Assembly (NCBI GenBank): GCA_023663265.1
Contig: JAMPHV010000009.1
Span: 1-52,780 of the forward strand
Length of the DNA stretch: 52,780 bases
Direction of reading: 5' to 3'
Source: Bacteroides sp.
GTDB lineage: Bacteria; Bacillota; Clostridia; Oscillospirales; Ruminococcaceae
The translations under genes were made by a program, and so were the position numbers. Of this stretch, positions 6,654 to 15,815 are shown one piece after another (the stretch's first letter is position 1; the number at the start of each line of letters is the position of its first letter). The notes beneath the pieces were generated by a model. That model worked only from the letters and a program-made list of their open reading frames with translations, did no database searches and was not told the DNA's origin.

Positions 6654-7390
6654 CTTACAGCTCCCTCCTTATATACTCCCAAGGGATAATAGGGAATCAT
6701 TTCGTCCTTTAATCTTTGGATCGCTTCGACAGGCGTTTTTCCCCAGTTGGTGGGGCAGGTGGAGAGCACCTCTATAATTGAAAAGCCCTGCTTGTTCTTT
6801 TGAAATTCAAAGCCTTTTCTGATAGCCTTCTTTGCGTTCATTACGGATTTGGGATCAATGACCGTAACTCTTTCCGCCAAGGCTACGCCGTCAAGCTGCG
6901 ACAGCATTTCGCACATTTTAACGGGGAAGCCCTCAACGCTTGTGTTGCGTCCGTAGGGCGTGGTCTGAGTTACCTGTCCGGGGAGAGTGGTGGGAGCCAT
7001 TTGTCCGCCTGTCATGCCGTAGGTGGTGTTGTTGACGAAAATCACGGTGATGTTTTCGCCTCTTGTTGCGGCATGAACCGTTTCGGCGGTACCGATAGCG
7101 GCAAGGTCGCCGTCTCCCTGATATGTAAATACAAACTTATCGGGATTAGCTCTCTTAACGCCTGTGGCAACGGCGGGAGAACGTCCGTGGGAAGCCTCCA
7201 GCATATCGCAGTTAAAGTAATCGTAAGCCATAACGGAGCAGCCGACAGGGCAAACTCCGATGGTATCGCCCTCTATACCCATTTCATCTATTACCTCGGC
7301 GACCAAGCGGTGAATAATACCGTGGGTGCAGCCGGGACAATAATGCAGGGGTACGTCGCAAAGGGCATGCGGTCTTTTAAATTCGGGCAT
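6650..7390 (-). CDS. 2-oxoacid:ferredoxin oxidoreductase, beta (TPP) subunit
   Basis: 246 residues. YCPGCTHGI near residue 17 and CPVGCS supply the usual Cys. GDGDLAAIG followed about 30 residues later by NNTTYGMTGGQ is the thiamine-diphosphate/Mg motif. It is the catalytic partner of the alpha subunit and lies 35 bases downstream of it, with an ATGA overlap to gamma. It is named vorA or korB in related genomes; substrate is uncertain. Confidence 0.92.
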   Translation of the reverse strand: MPEFKRPHALCDVPLHYCPGCTHGIIHRLVAEVIDEMGIEGDTIGVCPVGCSVMAYDYFNCDMLEASHGRSPAVATGVKRANPDKFVFTYQGDGDLAAIGTAETVHAATRGENITVIFVNNTTYGMTGGQMAPTTLPGQVTQTTPYGRNTSVEGFPVKMCEMLSQLDGVALAERVTVIDPKSVMNAKKAIRKGFEFQKNKQGFSIIEVLSTCPTNWGKTPVEAIQRLKDEMIPYYPLGVYKEGAVR

Positions 7391-7425
7391 TTATATCATT
7401 CCTTTCATAATCTGATGTTATGGGT

Positions 7426-8493
7426 TTATTCGGCGTGTATGCTTTTGATCCTGTCAAGTATTTCTGCGGGGCTGGGGATAACTCCGCCCGTTCTGCCGAA
7501 AAATTCAACGGGTATGCGGCAGTTAAGCGCCAGCCTTACGTCATCGACCATCTGACCCATTGACATCTCGACCGCAAGCGCCTTTTTCGCGTTTTTGCAT
7601 GCCTCGTTTATTTCCTTTACGGGGTAGGGCCAAAGGGTTATAGGTCTGAAAACGCCCGCCTTTATGCCTTCTTTTCTTGCCAGCTCTACCGCCGATTTGG
7701 CAAGGCGCGCCGTTGAGCCGTAAGCCGCGACTATTATTTCCGCATCCTCGGTTTTATAGCACTCCGCCATGGTCTCATTGGCTTTTACCTGTTCGTATCT
7801 TTCAAAACGTGCCTTTACCTTTTCTTCCAGCTCCGTTGCCTGTAAGTAAAGGGAATTTATGATATTGTGCTTTCTGCCGTTTTTGTGGCCCGTAGCCGCC
7901 CAAGGCTTGCTTGAAGCGTCCGCCGGCGTTATTTCTGCGTTTTCGTCAAAAGCCACGGGCTCCATCATCTGCCCCAAAAGACCGTCGGCCAAAATTACGG
8001 CGGGCATTCTGTACTTATCCGCTAAGTCAAATGCCTTTGTAACGGTATCCGCCATTTCCTGAACGGTGGAGGGAGCAAATACCAAAACATGGAAGTCGCC
8101 GTGACCCAATGCGCGGGTCACCTGCCAGTAATCCGCCTGGGAGGGCTGAATACCGCCAAGCCCGGGACCGCCTCTTTGTACGTTGATGATAACGCAGGGA
8201 AGATCGGCGCCCGCTATGTAGGAAATACCCTCCGTTTTAAGCGATATTCCCGGAGACGAGGAGGAGGTCATGCAGCGTATTCCCGAGCCCGCGCAGCCGT
8301 AAACCATATTTATAGCGGCAACCTCGGATTCCGCCTGTAAAAACACGCCGCCCACCTTGGGCATACGCTTTGACAGGTACGCGGAAATTTCGGTCTGCGG
8401 AGTGATAGGGTAACCGAAAAAGCACTTGCAGCCCGCTCTTATGGCTGCCTCCGCCAATGCCTCGTTGCCCTTCATAAGTGTAAGCTCGCTCAT
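7426..8493 (-). CDS. vorB: 2-oxoacid:ferredoxin oxidoreductase, alpha subunit (VorB type)
   Basis: 355 residues. GYPITPQTEI near residue 27 is the pyrimidine-binding signature of the family, followed by QAESEVAA and MTSSSSPGISLKTEG. The C-terminal transketolase-like domain has AYGSTARLAKSAV. It pairs with the beta subunit to form the active site. The ATG overlaps the ferredoxin-subunit stop (ATGA). Annotators usually call this form VorB (3-methyl-2-oxobutanoate dehydrogenase). Peptide and amino-acid fermentation is the likely setting. Confidence 0.92.
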   Translation of the reverse strand: MSELTLMKGNEALAEAAIRAGCKCFFGYPITPQTEISAYLSKRMPKVGGVFLQAESEVAAINMVYGCAGSGIRCMTSSSSPGISLKTEGISYIAGADLPCVIINVQRGGPGLGGIQPSQADYWQVTRALGHGDFHVLVFAPSTVQEMADTVTKAFDLADKYRMPAVILADGLLGQMMEPVAFDENAEITPADASSKPWAATGHKNGRKHNIINSLYLQATELEEKVKARFERYEQVKANETMAECYKTEDAEIIVAAYGSTARLAKSAVELARKEGIKAGVFRPITLWPYPVKEINEACKNAKKALAVEMSMGQMVDDVRLALNCRIPVEFFGRTGGVIPSPAEILDRIKSIHAE

Positions 8494-8708
8494 TTCTTTT
8501 CGTCACCTCCTATTGTGATCGCACAGTCGGGACACATCATAGCGCAGAATGCACAGCCGATGCATTTTTCATCGTCAATGCATATCGCGGTATAATAGCC
8601 CTTTTTGTTCAGCTTGTCCTGTTGGATATGCACTATGCCCTTTGGACAGGCTGTGGTGCAGAGACCGCAGCCCTTGCAGCGGTCAAATTCGACCTTCATT
8701 TTTGCCAT
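8490..8708 (-). CDS. 2-oxoacid:ferredoxin oxidoreductase, delta (2x4Fe-4S) subunit
   Basis: 72 residues with two complete CxxCxxCxxxCP motifs, CKGCGLCTTACPKG and CIGCAFCAMMCPD, which bind two [4Fe-4S] clusters that pass electrons from the TPP site to ferredoxin. AGGAG precedes the start. It is the first of the four subunit genes and lies 34 bases after the nucleoside phosphorylase gene. Confidence 0.94.
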   Translation of the reverse strand: MAKMKVEFDRCKGCGLCTTACPKGIVHIQQDKLNKKGYYTAICIDDEKCIGCAFCAMMCPDCAITIGGDEKK

Positions 8709-8742
8709 TGTATTCTCCTTTCAAGGTATGTATATTTTGATT

Positions 8743-9525
8743 TTACAATGTATAAAGCGTTTCTATAGCAATATGCGCCAGCCTTTCTCTTGCCGACATA
8801 TCGTTGTACCACTCTCGGTCGTCGTAATTGCCCTCGCCCGTTACAACATCGCCGCTGTACAAAAGCTGTCCGAAGCTTTTTCCCTTGAATTTTGCCACGG
8901 CGGCAAAGGCGGCGCACTCCATTTCAACGGTTTTGCAGCCCTCCGATCTTCTGTATTCGACCATTTCCTTGGTTTCTCGGAAAAGCCCGTCGGTGGTCCA
9001 TGTGATGCTTTTTATGTAGGGCACCTTAAGCCTATTCAGCACGGCTTCGATTTTTTCGATAACATTGTCCGACAGCCCCACAAATCTTGACGGCGGCAGA
9101 TATTGATACGAACTGCCCTCGCCGCGTAAAGCCTTTACGGGAACAATAACGTCTCCTCTCGGAATATCGTCCAGTACGCCGCAGCCGCCGCAGCAAATTA
9201 TCGTTTCAACTCCGTTGGAGTACAGATAATCGGCAAAGGAGGCGGCGCCCGACGAGCCAACGGGAGCCCTCATCATACACATTTCCTTGCTCTTATAGCT
9301 GATCTTCAGCACGGGAAAATCTCCGATCTCCGAGTTGTATCCGCCGATCTCTTTTTCCCCGCAGCCGTATTTTTTTGCGTATTCCTCAAACACCTCGCCG
9401 AAAAACGGCATAAAGCAAAGCTTGGGAAAGTCGGCGTTTTTATAATCGTAGGCTTCCTTGGCGTCAAGTATTCCTTTTTCCTCGGTGCTGTATTCCAATA
9501 TGGGAAATTCGTTTTTTGTTATCAT
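8743..9525 (-). CDS. Nucleoside phosphorylase (PNP/UDP family)
   Basis: 260 residues of the purine/uridine phosphorylase fold, which splits nucleosides with phosphate. Family marks are the phosphate-loop region MMRAPVGSSGAA (about residue 97), CCGGCGVLDDIPRGDVIVP, the late TVEMECAAFAAVA motif (ribose and base contacts, about 205) and SGDVV. It is preceded by GGAGC. Only 12 bases separate it from the upstream ATPase gene, so they are probably co-transcribed. Base specificity (uridine or purine) is not clear. Confidence 0.85.
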   Translation of the reverse strand: MITKNEFPILEYSTEEKGILDAKEAYDYKNADFPKLCFMPFFGEVFEEYAKKYGCGEKEIGGYNSEIGDFPVLKISYKSKEMCMMRAPVGSSGAASFADYLYSNGVETIICCGGCGVLDDIPRGDVIVPVKALRGEGSSYQYLPPSRFVGLSDNVIEKIEAVLNRLKVPYIKSITWTTDGLFRETKEMVEYRRSEGCKTVEMECAAFAAVAKFKGKSFGQLLYSGDVVTGEGNYDDREWYNDMSARERLAHIAIETLYTL

Positions 9526-9537
9526 ATCAGAGCTCCT

Positions 9538-10200
9538 TTAAGTCTGCTCCCAAAGAGGCTTTACATAAATTTCTATCGGCATGGCGGGGCTTATCCCCTC
9601 AAGATTTTTTTCCTCGGAGCAGGTAAATATTAACGGACAGCTTGTTTTTTTCGCCACCTGCTCGGCGTACTCCACGGAATCCTTAACGGTTTTGCTGTCG
9701 GTAAGCCTTCCTAAATTGGAATTATTGATTATCCCGCTGCAGGGAAGTCCCGAAGCCGCCTTTATTTCAGCCAAAAGCTCTGCCGCCTCGTCCGCGGTTG
9801 AGGTAAGATAACGGTATTTGTTTATTACGCAGTACAGCGCAAGATCGTCTCGGTCTCTTAGCAGATCGCCGTATCTTCCCAGAGCGACCGCGCCCTCGGG
9901 GTCGCCGCCCACGTCTATTACCACGCTGCCCTCTCCGTTGACGATACCGCTCAGATCAAAGCTCAATGCGGGAATATCCAGGTTCGAGTTGGCATACATA
10001 GGGGTCACAAGCCTAACGCCCTTTTTTTCAAACAGGCTTCCGAAGTCGGCGGTGCGAAAATAGGGGTTTACTATATCCAGGTCCACGACCGTGACCCTTT
10101 GAGTTTTCGCGAGCCTTAAAGCGATATTTACCGCAGCGTTGGTCTTGCCGCAGCCGTAGTGCCCTGTGATAACGGTAATTTTGGGAAAATCAAAGTCCAT
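9538..10200 (-). CDS. P-loop ATPase of the MinD/ParA/CobQ type
   Basis: 220 residues. The N-terminus ITVITGHYGCGKTNAAVNIA is a variant Walker A loop and VVDLDIVNPYFRTAD is the Walker A'/B-like aspartate region found in MinD/Mrp-type ATPases. VVIDVGGDPEGA is Walker B. It is soluble, with no membrane segment. It appears to be the first gene of the leftward run leading to the 2-oxoacid oxidoreductase. Its target is unknown; a metallocluster or maturation role is possible by analogy with Mrp-type proteins but unproven. Confidence 0.75.
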   Translation of the reverse strand: MDFDFPKITVITGHYGCGKTNAAVNIALRLAKTQRVTVVDLDIVNPYFRTADFGSLFEKKGVRLVTPMYANSNLDIPALSFDLSGIVNGEGSVVIDVGGDPEGAVALGRYGDLLRDRDDLALYCVINKYRYLTSTADEAAELLAEIKAASGLPCSGIINNSNLGRLTDSKTVKDSVEYAEQVAKKTSCPLIFTCSEEKNLEGISPAMPIEIYVKPLWEQT

Positions 10201-10357
10201 TTTCTTGTACCTTTTGTTTATTAAACCGATAAATTTTTTGATAATCAGTCGATATTTATTTTAACATATTTTTTGCCGATTGTAAAGAAAAATGCCAAAC
10301 TTTTGCCAAAAAAGAAAAAATGTTCTTATAAAACACGGATTTTTGTTGTTTTTTTAC

Positions 10358-10386
10358 TTTACAGAAGCAAAAAAAAGTTATATAAT
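10358..10386 (+). promoter_or_regulatory. Sigma-A promoter of the MATE operon
   Basis: TTTACA at 10,358-10,363, 17-base spacer, TATAAT at 10,381-10,386, 39 bases before the chosen start. Confidence 0.8.
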
Positions 10387-10425
10387 CATAGTGATAAAAA
10401 GGAGCGATTGAAGGAAAGTGATAAA

Positions 10426-11763
10426 ATGATAACGGATATGAGCGTCGGCAAGCCGTGGAGGACGCTGCTGAATTTCAGCATGCCGCTGCTTTTGAGCGCG
10501 GTTTTTCAGCAGCTTTACAATATGGCGGACACCATAATAGCGGGGCGCTGCATAGGAGAAAACGCCTTGGCGGCGGTAGGCTCATCCTATCCCATTACCA
10601 TGATATTTATGGCGTTCGCTTTAGGCTCTACCCAAGGCGCCTCGGTCGCGATCAGCCATCTTTTCGGCGAGAAAAAGCTCACCGATATGAAAACGGCGAT
10701 CTACACCACCTATATTTCCATAACCGCCTTAAGTCTTGTTTTAACGCTGTTGGGCGTGATCTTCTGCGATACTGTGCTTAACGCTCTGAATACCAACGGG
10801 GAAATTATAGCGGAGGCTGCCGATTATCTGAGAATATATACGTGGGGACTGGTGTTCCTGTTTGTTTACAATATCTCCACCTGTGTGTTTTCCTCCTTGG
10901 GCGACTCCAAAACGCCGCTTTTTCTGCTGATCTGTTCGTCGGTGGGGAACGTTATACTCGATCTTGTATTGGTAGAAGGCTTTGGTATGGGCGTTGGCGC
11001 TCTCGCATTGGCAACGCTTACAGCGCAGGGAGCGGCTTCGGTAACCGCAGCGCTGATACTGTTCCGCCGCCTTAAAAAGATAGAAACGCCGAAAAAGCCG
11101 AAAATGTTTTCTTTAAATACTCTCGGAAAAATTTCCAGACTTGCGGTTCCCGGTATTTTTCAGCAAAGCTTTGTGTCGGTGGGGAATCTTTTTGTACAGA
11201 GCTTGGTGAACGGCTTCGGAGATCCGTCCGTGATCGCGGGCTTTGCGGCGGCAAGCAAGATAAACACCTTTTCCGTCACTATGATAATTACGCTGGCCGG
11301 CGGAATATCCAACTTTACGGCTCAGAACATAGGCGCGGGAAAGTCGGAAAGAGTAAAAAGCGGCTACATAGCGGGGATAATAATGTCCGAATGCTTAGCC
11401 GCCGCGCTTTCGCTTATTTCGGTCCTTTTCAGCAGGCAGCTTATGGGGCTTTTCGTGGAGGAGCCTACCGATACGGTAATTTCCACGGGAGTTGATTTTC
11501 TGACAATAGTGTCTCCGTTTTTGTTTGCGGTAACTGCAAAGCTGGTGGCGGATAATGTGCTTAAGGGATCGGGCACTATGGTTTTCTTTATGATATCCAC
11601 CTTTACCGACTTGATCCTGAGAGTGGGGCTGGCGTATATTTTCGCGGGCTTTATGGGAGCTGTGGGCGTATGGTGGTCATGGCCCGTAGGCTGGTCTGTT
11701 GCTGCGGTGGTGTCGCAGGTGTTTTACCATACGGGGCTTTGGAGAAAAAAGCATAATATATAA
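10426..11763 (+). CDS. MATE family multidrug/cation exporter
   Basis: 445 residues with about 12 membrane segments in two MatE repeats. The N-terminal MSVGKPWRTLLNFSMPLL and later QQLYNMADTIIAGR are typical of the DinF/NorM-like clostridial branch. It would export toxic compounds in exchange for Na+ or H+. I use ATG 10,426 (after AAGGAAAG and a good promoter), because an upstream extension would place 51 basic residues ahead of the first helix and overlap the promoter. Two flavoprotein genes and rubrerythrin follow closely, so it may serve in redox or toxin stress. Confidence 0.92.
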   Translation: MITDMSVGKPWRTLLNFSMPLLLSAVFQQLYNMADTIIAGRCIGENALAAVGSSYPITMIFMAFALGSTQGASVAISHLFGEKKLTDMKTAIYTTYISITALSLVLTLLGVIFCDTVLNALNTNGEIIAEAADYLRIYTWGLVFLFVYNISTCVFSSLGDSKTPLFLLICSSVGNVILDLVLVEGFGMGVGALALATLTAQGAASVTAALILFRRLKKIETPKKPKMFSLNTLGKISRLAVPGIFQQSFVSVGNLFVQSLVNGFGDPSVIAGFAAASKINTFSVTMIITLAGGISNFTAQNIGAGKSERVKSGYIAGIIMSECLAAALSLISVLFSRQLMGLFVEEPTDTVISTGVDFLTIVSPFLFAVTAKLVADNVLKGSGTMVFFMISTFTDLILRVGLAYIFAGFMGAVGVWWSWPVGWSVAAVVSQVFYHTGLWRKKHNI

Positions 11764-11778
11764 TATAGGAAGTGCAAG

Positions 11779-13005
11779 GTGGAAAAAAACAGCGATATCT
11801 TAATAATCGGCGGCGGCGCGGCAGGGCTTGCCTGCGCGGTTTCGGCGGCTCGAGCGTCAAAGGGTCTGCGTATAACCGTGATCGACCGCATGCCGAGAGT
11901 GGGCAAAAAAATATCGGTAACCGGTAACGGACGCTGTAATTTAAGCAATCTCGATATCTCTCCCAAATATTATCACGGCAGCGTGGATATAAGCGGGCTT
12001 CTTGCCGATATGCGGGATATACGACCGTTTTTTGAAAGCTTAGGTCTCTTTACTTATGCGGACGGTGCGGGACGGATATACCCTCTGTCCAATACCGCTT
12101 CTTCGGTCGTCAGCGCCTTGAGGCTTGCCGCCGAAAAAGAGGGGGTAAGCATTCTTACCGATTCGGACTGTATCGGTATAAGCAAGCGGGACGGAAGCTT
12201 TCGTATAAAAACCGACAAGGAGGAAATAAGAGCTAAAGCGGCGGTTTTAGCGTGCGGCGGCGCGGCGGCGCAGGTTCACGGAAGCAACGGAAGCGGATTT
12301 GTGCTTGCGGGAGAGCTGGGCTTAAGGATAAATACGCCTTACCCCGCCTTATGCTCCCTAACCGCCGAGGGCGCCAAGAGCATGGACGGAGTAAGAGCCA
12401 AGTGCAAAGCGGAGCTTATCCGCGGCGGCAGGACAGTAAGATTTGAGAGCGGCGAGGTCCAGTTCACCAAAAGCGGACTGTCGGGCATCTGTATCTTTAA
12501 TTTATCGGCGGAATTTGCTTCGGGGGATTACAGCGTAAGATTGGATTTAGCGCCCGACCTTTCCGACGAAGAGCTGACGCAAATGCTGAGCAAGGCTGTC
12601 AAGGCGCGAAGCGGAGCCGAAGCGGGGGATTGCTTCAACGGGATATTCAACAAAGCCGTAGCCTTTAACCTGCTGAAAAAATCGGGTATTTCTGTCTCAA
12701 CGCCCGCGGAAAATATAGGCGGGAAGGGAATAGAACGTATCGCCAAAACGGCTAAAGGGCTTGAATTTAAAATAAAAGGCAGAGGCGATCTTTCCTCCGC
12801 ACAGGTCACTGCGGGGGGAGTATCGGGCGAGGAGATAAACGATAGGTTTATGTCAAAAAAAATAAAAGGGCTTTTCCTTGCGGGAGAGATATTGGATATA
12901 TGGGGAGACTGCGGAGGCTATAATCTGCATTTTGCCTTTGCGTCGGGCGTCAAGGCGGGCAGGGAAGCGGCGGCGTTTATAAAAACAGCGCGAAAGGATA
13001 AATAA
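11779..13005 (+). CDS. FAD/NAD(P)-binding oxidoreductase, HI0933/BaiN family
   Basis: 408 residues starting at GTG, 15 bases after the MATE stop, with AAGG ahead. ILIIGGGAAGLACAVSAA is the FAD Rossmann loop. VGKKISVTGNGRCNLSN is the strong family motif around residue 42. The C-terminal GLFLAGEILDIWGDCGGYN closes the FAD site. In gut clostridia a member (BaiN) has been linked to bile-acid reduction, but most members have no known substrate. It directly abuts a second flavoprotein gene. Confidence 0.9.
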   Translation: MEKNSDILIIGGGAAGLACAVSAARASKGLRITVIDRMPRVGKKISVTGNGRCNLSNLDISPKYYHGSVDISGLLADMRDIRPFFESLGLFTYADGAGRIYPLSNTASSVVSALRLAAEKEGVSILTDSDCIGISKRDGSFRIKTDKEEIRAKAAVLACGGAAAQVHGSNGSGFVLAGELGLRINTPYPALCSLTAEGAKSMDGVRAKCKAELIRGGRTVRFESGEVQFTKSGLSGICIFNLSAEFASGDYSVRLDLAPDLSDEELTQMLSKAVKARSGAEAGDCFNGIFNKAVAFNLLKKSGISVSTPAENIGGKGIERIAKTAKGLEFKIKGRGDLSSAQVTAGGVSGEEINDRFMSKKIKGLFLAGEILDIWGDCGGYNLHFAFASGVKAGREAAAFIKTARKDK

Positions 13006-14586
13006 ATGATAAAAATAAACAGCCTTAGGCTCCCTCTTAATTACTGCGAGGCAGACATAAGAACAGCAGCGGCAAGGGCGGTAAATCAAAAAAAAGAGGA
13101 CATAGGCGAGATAAAAATACTGAAAAAATCCCTTGACGCAAGAAAAAAAGACGATATACACTATGTTCTTACGGTGGCGGCGGAGCTTGGGAACGAAGCG
13201 GTAATTTTGAAAAAATTTAAAAACGTTGAAAAATATCGACCGTTTTCACCTCTTTCCGTTCCCGTCAAGGGCTTAAGAAAACGCCCCGTGGTGGTGGGCT
13301 TCGGACCCGCGGGAATATTTGCGGCGCTTATTTTGGCAAAGGCGGGGGCGAGACCTATCGTGCTGGAGAGAGGGGAGGACGCGGACAGCCGCAAAAAAAG
13401 GATAGATAGGTTTTGGCATGGCGGCGTGCTTGACGAAGAATCCAACGTTCAGTTCGGCGAGGGCGGAGCGGGAGCTTTCTCGGACGGCAAGCTGAATACA
13501 GGCACTCACAGCCCGCTGATAAATCAGGTCCTTAAGGAGCTGGCGGACTGCGGCGCGCCTCCCGAGATACTGTATTCGGCAAAGCCGCATATAGGTACGG
13601 ACAGGCTGTTGATCACAGTAAAAAACATTAGGGAAAAAATAAAGTCCTTGGGCGGAGAGATCGTTTTCGGAGCCAAGCTTTGCGATTTTCAGATCGGAAA
13701 CGGCGCGGTGCGTTCCTGCGCGTATCTGAAAAACGGCGAGAGAATCGAAGCGGAGACTGACGTACTGATATTGGCGGCGGGACACAGTGCGAGAGATGTA
13801 TTTAAACTGCTGCTTGACAAAGGCATAGAGGTTGTACCGAAGGCGTTTTCCGTGGGCATGAGAATAGAACACTTGCAGAGCGACCTTAACCTTTCCATGT
13901 ACGGGAGCAGCGCTCCCATCGAGCTGCTTCCCCCTGCCGACTACCGTTTGGCGGTACACTTGGAGAACGGGAGGGGAGTGTACACATTCTGTATGTGCCC
14001 CGGAGGCACGGTGGTCGCTTCCGCCTCCGAAAGGGAAACCACGGTGACCAACGGAATGAGCTATTACAGCCGTAACGGAGAAAACGCCAACAGCGCGGTG
14101 CTGGTGGGGATAACTCCCGAGGATTTCGGCGGGACGTCGCCCCTTGCGGGAGTCGAGCTTCAAAGAAGGATCGAAAGAACGGCTTTCGCAAAAGCGGGCG
14201 GTAAGTACCTTGCTCCCTGTACCACCGTGGGTAAGCTGCTTGGCGTTACCGAATTTTTTGAAATAGGGAAAGTAAAGCCTACCTATCTTCCGGGAACGGC
14301 ATATACCGATCCGAGGGAATATTTGCCCGAATATGCCGTGGAGAGTATTAAACAGGCGCTTCCTATGTTTGCAAAAAAGATAAGCTGCTTCGGGGACAGG
14401 GAAGCGGTCCTTACGGGACCCGAGACCCGCAGCTCCTCACCCGTAAGAATTACAAGAGGAGAAACCCTTGAAAGCGTTTCGCTGAGGGGCTTGTATCCCT
14501 GCGGCGAGGGCGCGGGCTACGCAGGCGGAATAGTATCCTCGGCGGTGGACGGGATACGGTGCGCTTTGGCGGCGTTGGAAAAATAG
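13006..14586 (+). CDS. FAD-dependent dehydrogenase, COG2509 family
   Basis: 526 residues. ATG immediately follows the TAA of the previous gene, so the two are translationally coupled. A small N-terminal domain (1-85) precedes the dinucleotide loop VVGFGPAGIFAALILAK (about residue 97). Next come ESNVQFGEGGAGAFSDGKL, a family hallmark, and a C-terminal YPCGEGAGYAGGI. These soluble flavoproteins are widespread in Firmicutes without an assigned substrate. Pairing with the HI0933-type gene here suggests a related redox role, by inference. Confidence 0.88.
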   Translation: MIKINSLRLPLNYCEADIRTAAARAVNQKKEDIGEIKILKKSLDARKKDDIHYVLTVAAELGNEAVILKKFKNVEKYRPFSPLSVPVKGLRKRPVVVGFGPAGIFAALILAKAGARPIVLERGEDADSRKKRIDRFWHGGVLDEESNVQFGEGGAGAFSDGKLNTGTHSPLINQVLKELADCGAPPEILYSAKPHIGTDRLLITVKNIREKIKSLGGEIVFGAKLCDFQIGNGAVRSCAYLKNGERIEAETDVLILAAGHSARDVFKLLLDKGIEVVPKAFSVGMRIEHLQSDLNLSMYGSSAPIELLPPADYRLAVHLENGRGVYTFCMCPGGTVVASASERETTVTNGMSYYSRNGENANSAVLVGITPEDFGGTSPLAGVELQRRIERTAFAKAGGKYLAPCTTVGKLLGVTEFFEIGKVKPTYLPGTAYTDPREYLPEYAVESIKQALPMFAKKISCFGDREAVLTGPETRSSSPVRITRGETLESVSLRGLYPCGEGAGYAGGIVSSAVDGIRCALAALEK

Positions 14587-14639
14587 TATAAAAGTGTTCT
14601 CCCTTGGGCAAGATAATCTCCGAAAGGAAGGTGTTTTTT

Positions 14640-15182
14640 ATGCAGCTTGAAGGCTCAAAAACTCTTGATAACTTAAAAACCGCCTTTATAGGAGAAAGCC
14701 AGGCGAGGAACAAGTATAATATTTACGGCGAGGTTGCCCGAAAGGAGGGCTATGAGCAGATCGGAGATATTTTTGATATCACCGCGCATAACGAACGGGC
14801 TCATGCCGAGCTGTGGCTGTCGCTGATGAGCGACGGCATTCCGCAGAATACGGCAAAGGCGCTGGAGAACGCGGCAGGAGGCGAGCGTTACGAGTGGACG
14901 GAAATGTATGCCGATTTTGCAAAAACCGCGCGTCAGGAGGGCTTTGATAACATTGCGGCGCTGTTTGATATGGTGGCGGCTGTGGAAAAGGATCACGAGG
15001 CAAGATTCAATTGCTTTTTGGAGCAGTTGAATACGGGAAAGGTATTCACAAAGGACGGGGAAGTGGTATGGGTTTGCCGCAATTGCGGACATTTGCACAC
15101 GGGAAAGGCGGCGCCGCTTGTTTGTCCCGTTTGTAAACGCAAGCAGGCGTTTTTTGAAGTGAAAAACGGGAAGCCGCAGTAA
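14640..15182 (+). CDS. rbr: Rubrerythrin
   Basis: 180 residues. The N-terminal four-helix domain has the di-iron ligands in [11 protein letters not shown] (residue 19 area) and [13 protein letters not shown] plus a second EKDHEARF. The C-terminal rubredoxin-like domain has VCRNCG and VCPVCKRKQ, four Cys for one iron. It reduces hydrogen peroxide in the cytoplasm of anaerobes using NAD(P)H-derived electrons. I use the ATG at 14,640 after GGAAGG rather than an upstream start. It closes the MATE/flavoprotein run, 53 bases after the last gene. Confidence 0.95.
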   Translation: MQLEGSKTLDNLKTAFIGESQARNKYNIYGEVARKEGYEQIGDIFDITAHNERAHAELWLSLMSDGIPQNTAKALENAAGGERYEWTEMYADFAKTARQEGFDNIAALFDMVAAVEKDHEARFNCFLEQLNTGKVFTKDGEVVWVCRNCGHLHTGKAAPLVCPVCKRKQAFFEVKNGKPQ

Positions 15183-15514
15183 CGCCGCGAAAACTATACG
15201 TTTATACTATTAACCAATTAAAAAAATTAGAGCTATTGTACGAATTTCAACGAACCAAAAAACGGACAGATATATATTACGGATTTGTATCTATCCAATA
15301 AAAAGTACAGAAAAAATAAAGCCGATTTTTGTAAAAAATCAACTTAAATGAAACCGAAAAATAGTGAAAAAAGCAGCCCGACCTTTCGATCGAGCTGTTT
15401 TCTTATGCTTACAATGAAGCAATAATGTACCCTAAAAGCCGCGTCAAACGGCAGTGCATAACGGAAAAATCGGTTATGAATCAGGGTGCAGAGTGATAAA
15501 GTTGAAGATAAAAT
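15183..15514. other. Gene-free stretch between rubrerythrin and the zinc-ribbon gene
   Basis: AT-rich and without a credible ORF. It holds one hairpin (15,365-15,402) and otherwise nothing I can name. Confidence 0.6.
15365..15402. terminator. Bidirectional terminator-like hairpin
   Basis: CAGC-C-CGA, a short loop and TCG-A-GCTG, with an A-run before and a T-run after, so it could stop either strand. It is far from both genes (about 180 and 110 bases). Confidence 0.5.
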
Positions 15515-15787
15515 TTATTCACCCTTTTGCTTTGCGAAGCACTCGCTGCAATATACAGGCCTGTCGTCACGGGGCTGGAAAGGAACCTTAGCTTCTCCGC
15601 CGCAAGCCGCACACGTGGCTGTGAACATTTCCTTGGTTCTTCCCGCATTCTTTCTTGCGTCACGGCATGCTTTACAGCGCTGAGGTTCATTTACGAAACC
15701 CTTCTCAGCATAAAATTCCTGCTCGCCTGCCGTGAAAACAAATTCAGCTCCGCAGTCCTTGCAAACAAGTGTTTTGTCTTCGTACAT
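15515..15787 (-). CDS. Small zinc-ribbon protein
   Basis: 90 residues with three Cys pairs: CKDCGAEF, CKACRDAR and CAACGG, plus CSEC near the end. The order 'CkdCg..F.fta.EQ.fy..kGf..p.rC..Cr..rk' is the probable-zinc-binding domain found in many Firmicutes. It is soluble, likely binds two zinc ions and has no known role. It ends with a lysine-rich tail. Confidence 0.85.
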   Translation of the reverse strand: MYEDKTLVCKDCGAEFVFTAGEQEFYAEKGFVNEPQRCKACRDARKNAGRTKEMFTATCAACGGEAKVPFQPRDDRPVYCSECFAKQKGE

Positions 15788-15815
15788 TTTGTTATACCTC
15801 GCTTAATAATTTTCC

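Noticed and set aside
13273-14163. 296-codon leftward ORF inside the COG2509 gene
   Set aside because: Antisense shadow with an atypical composition and no promoter or ribosome site.
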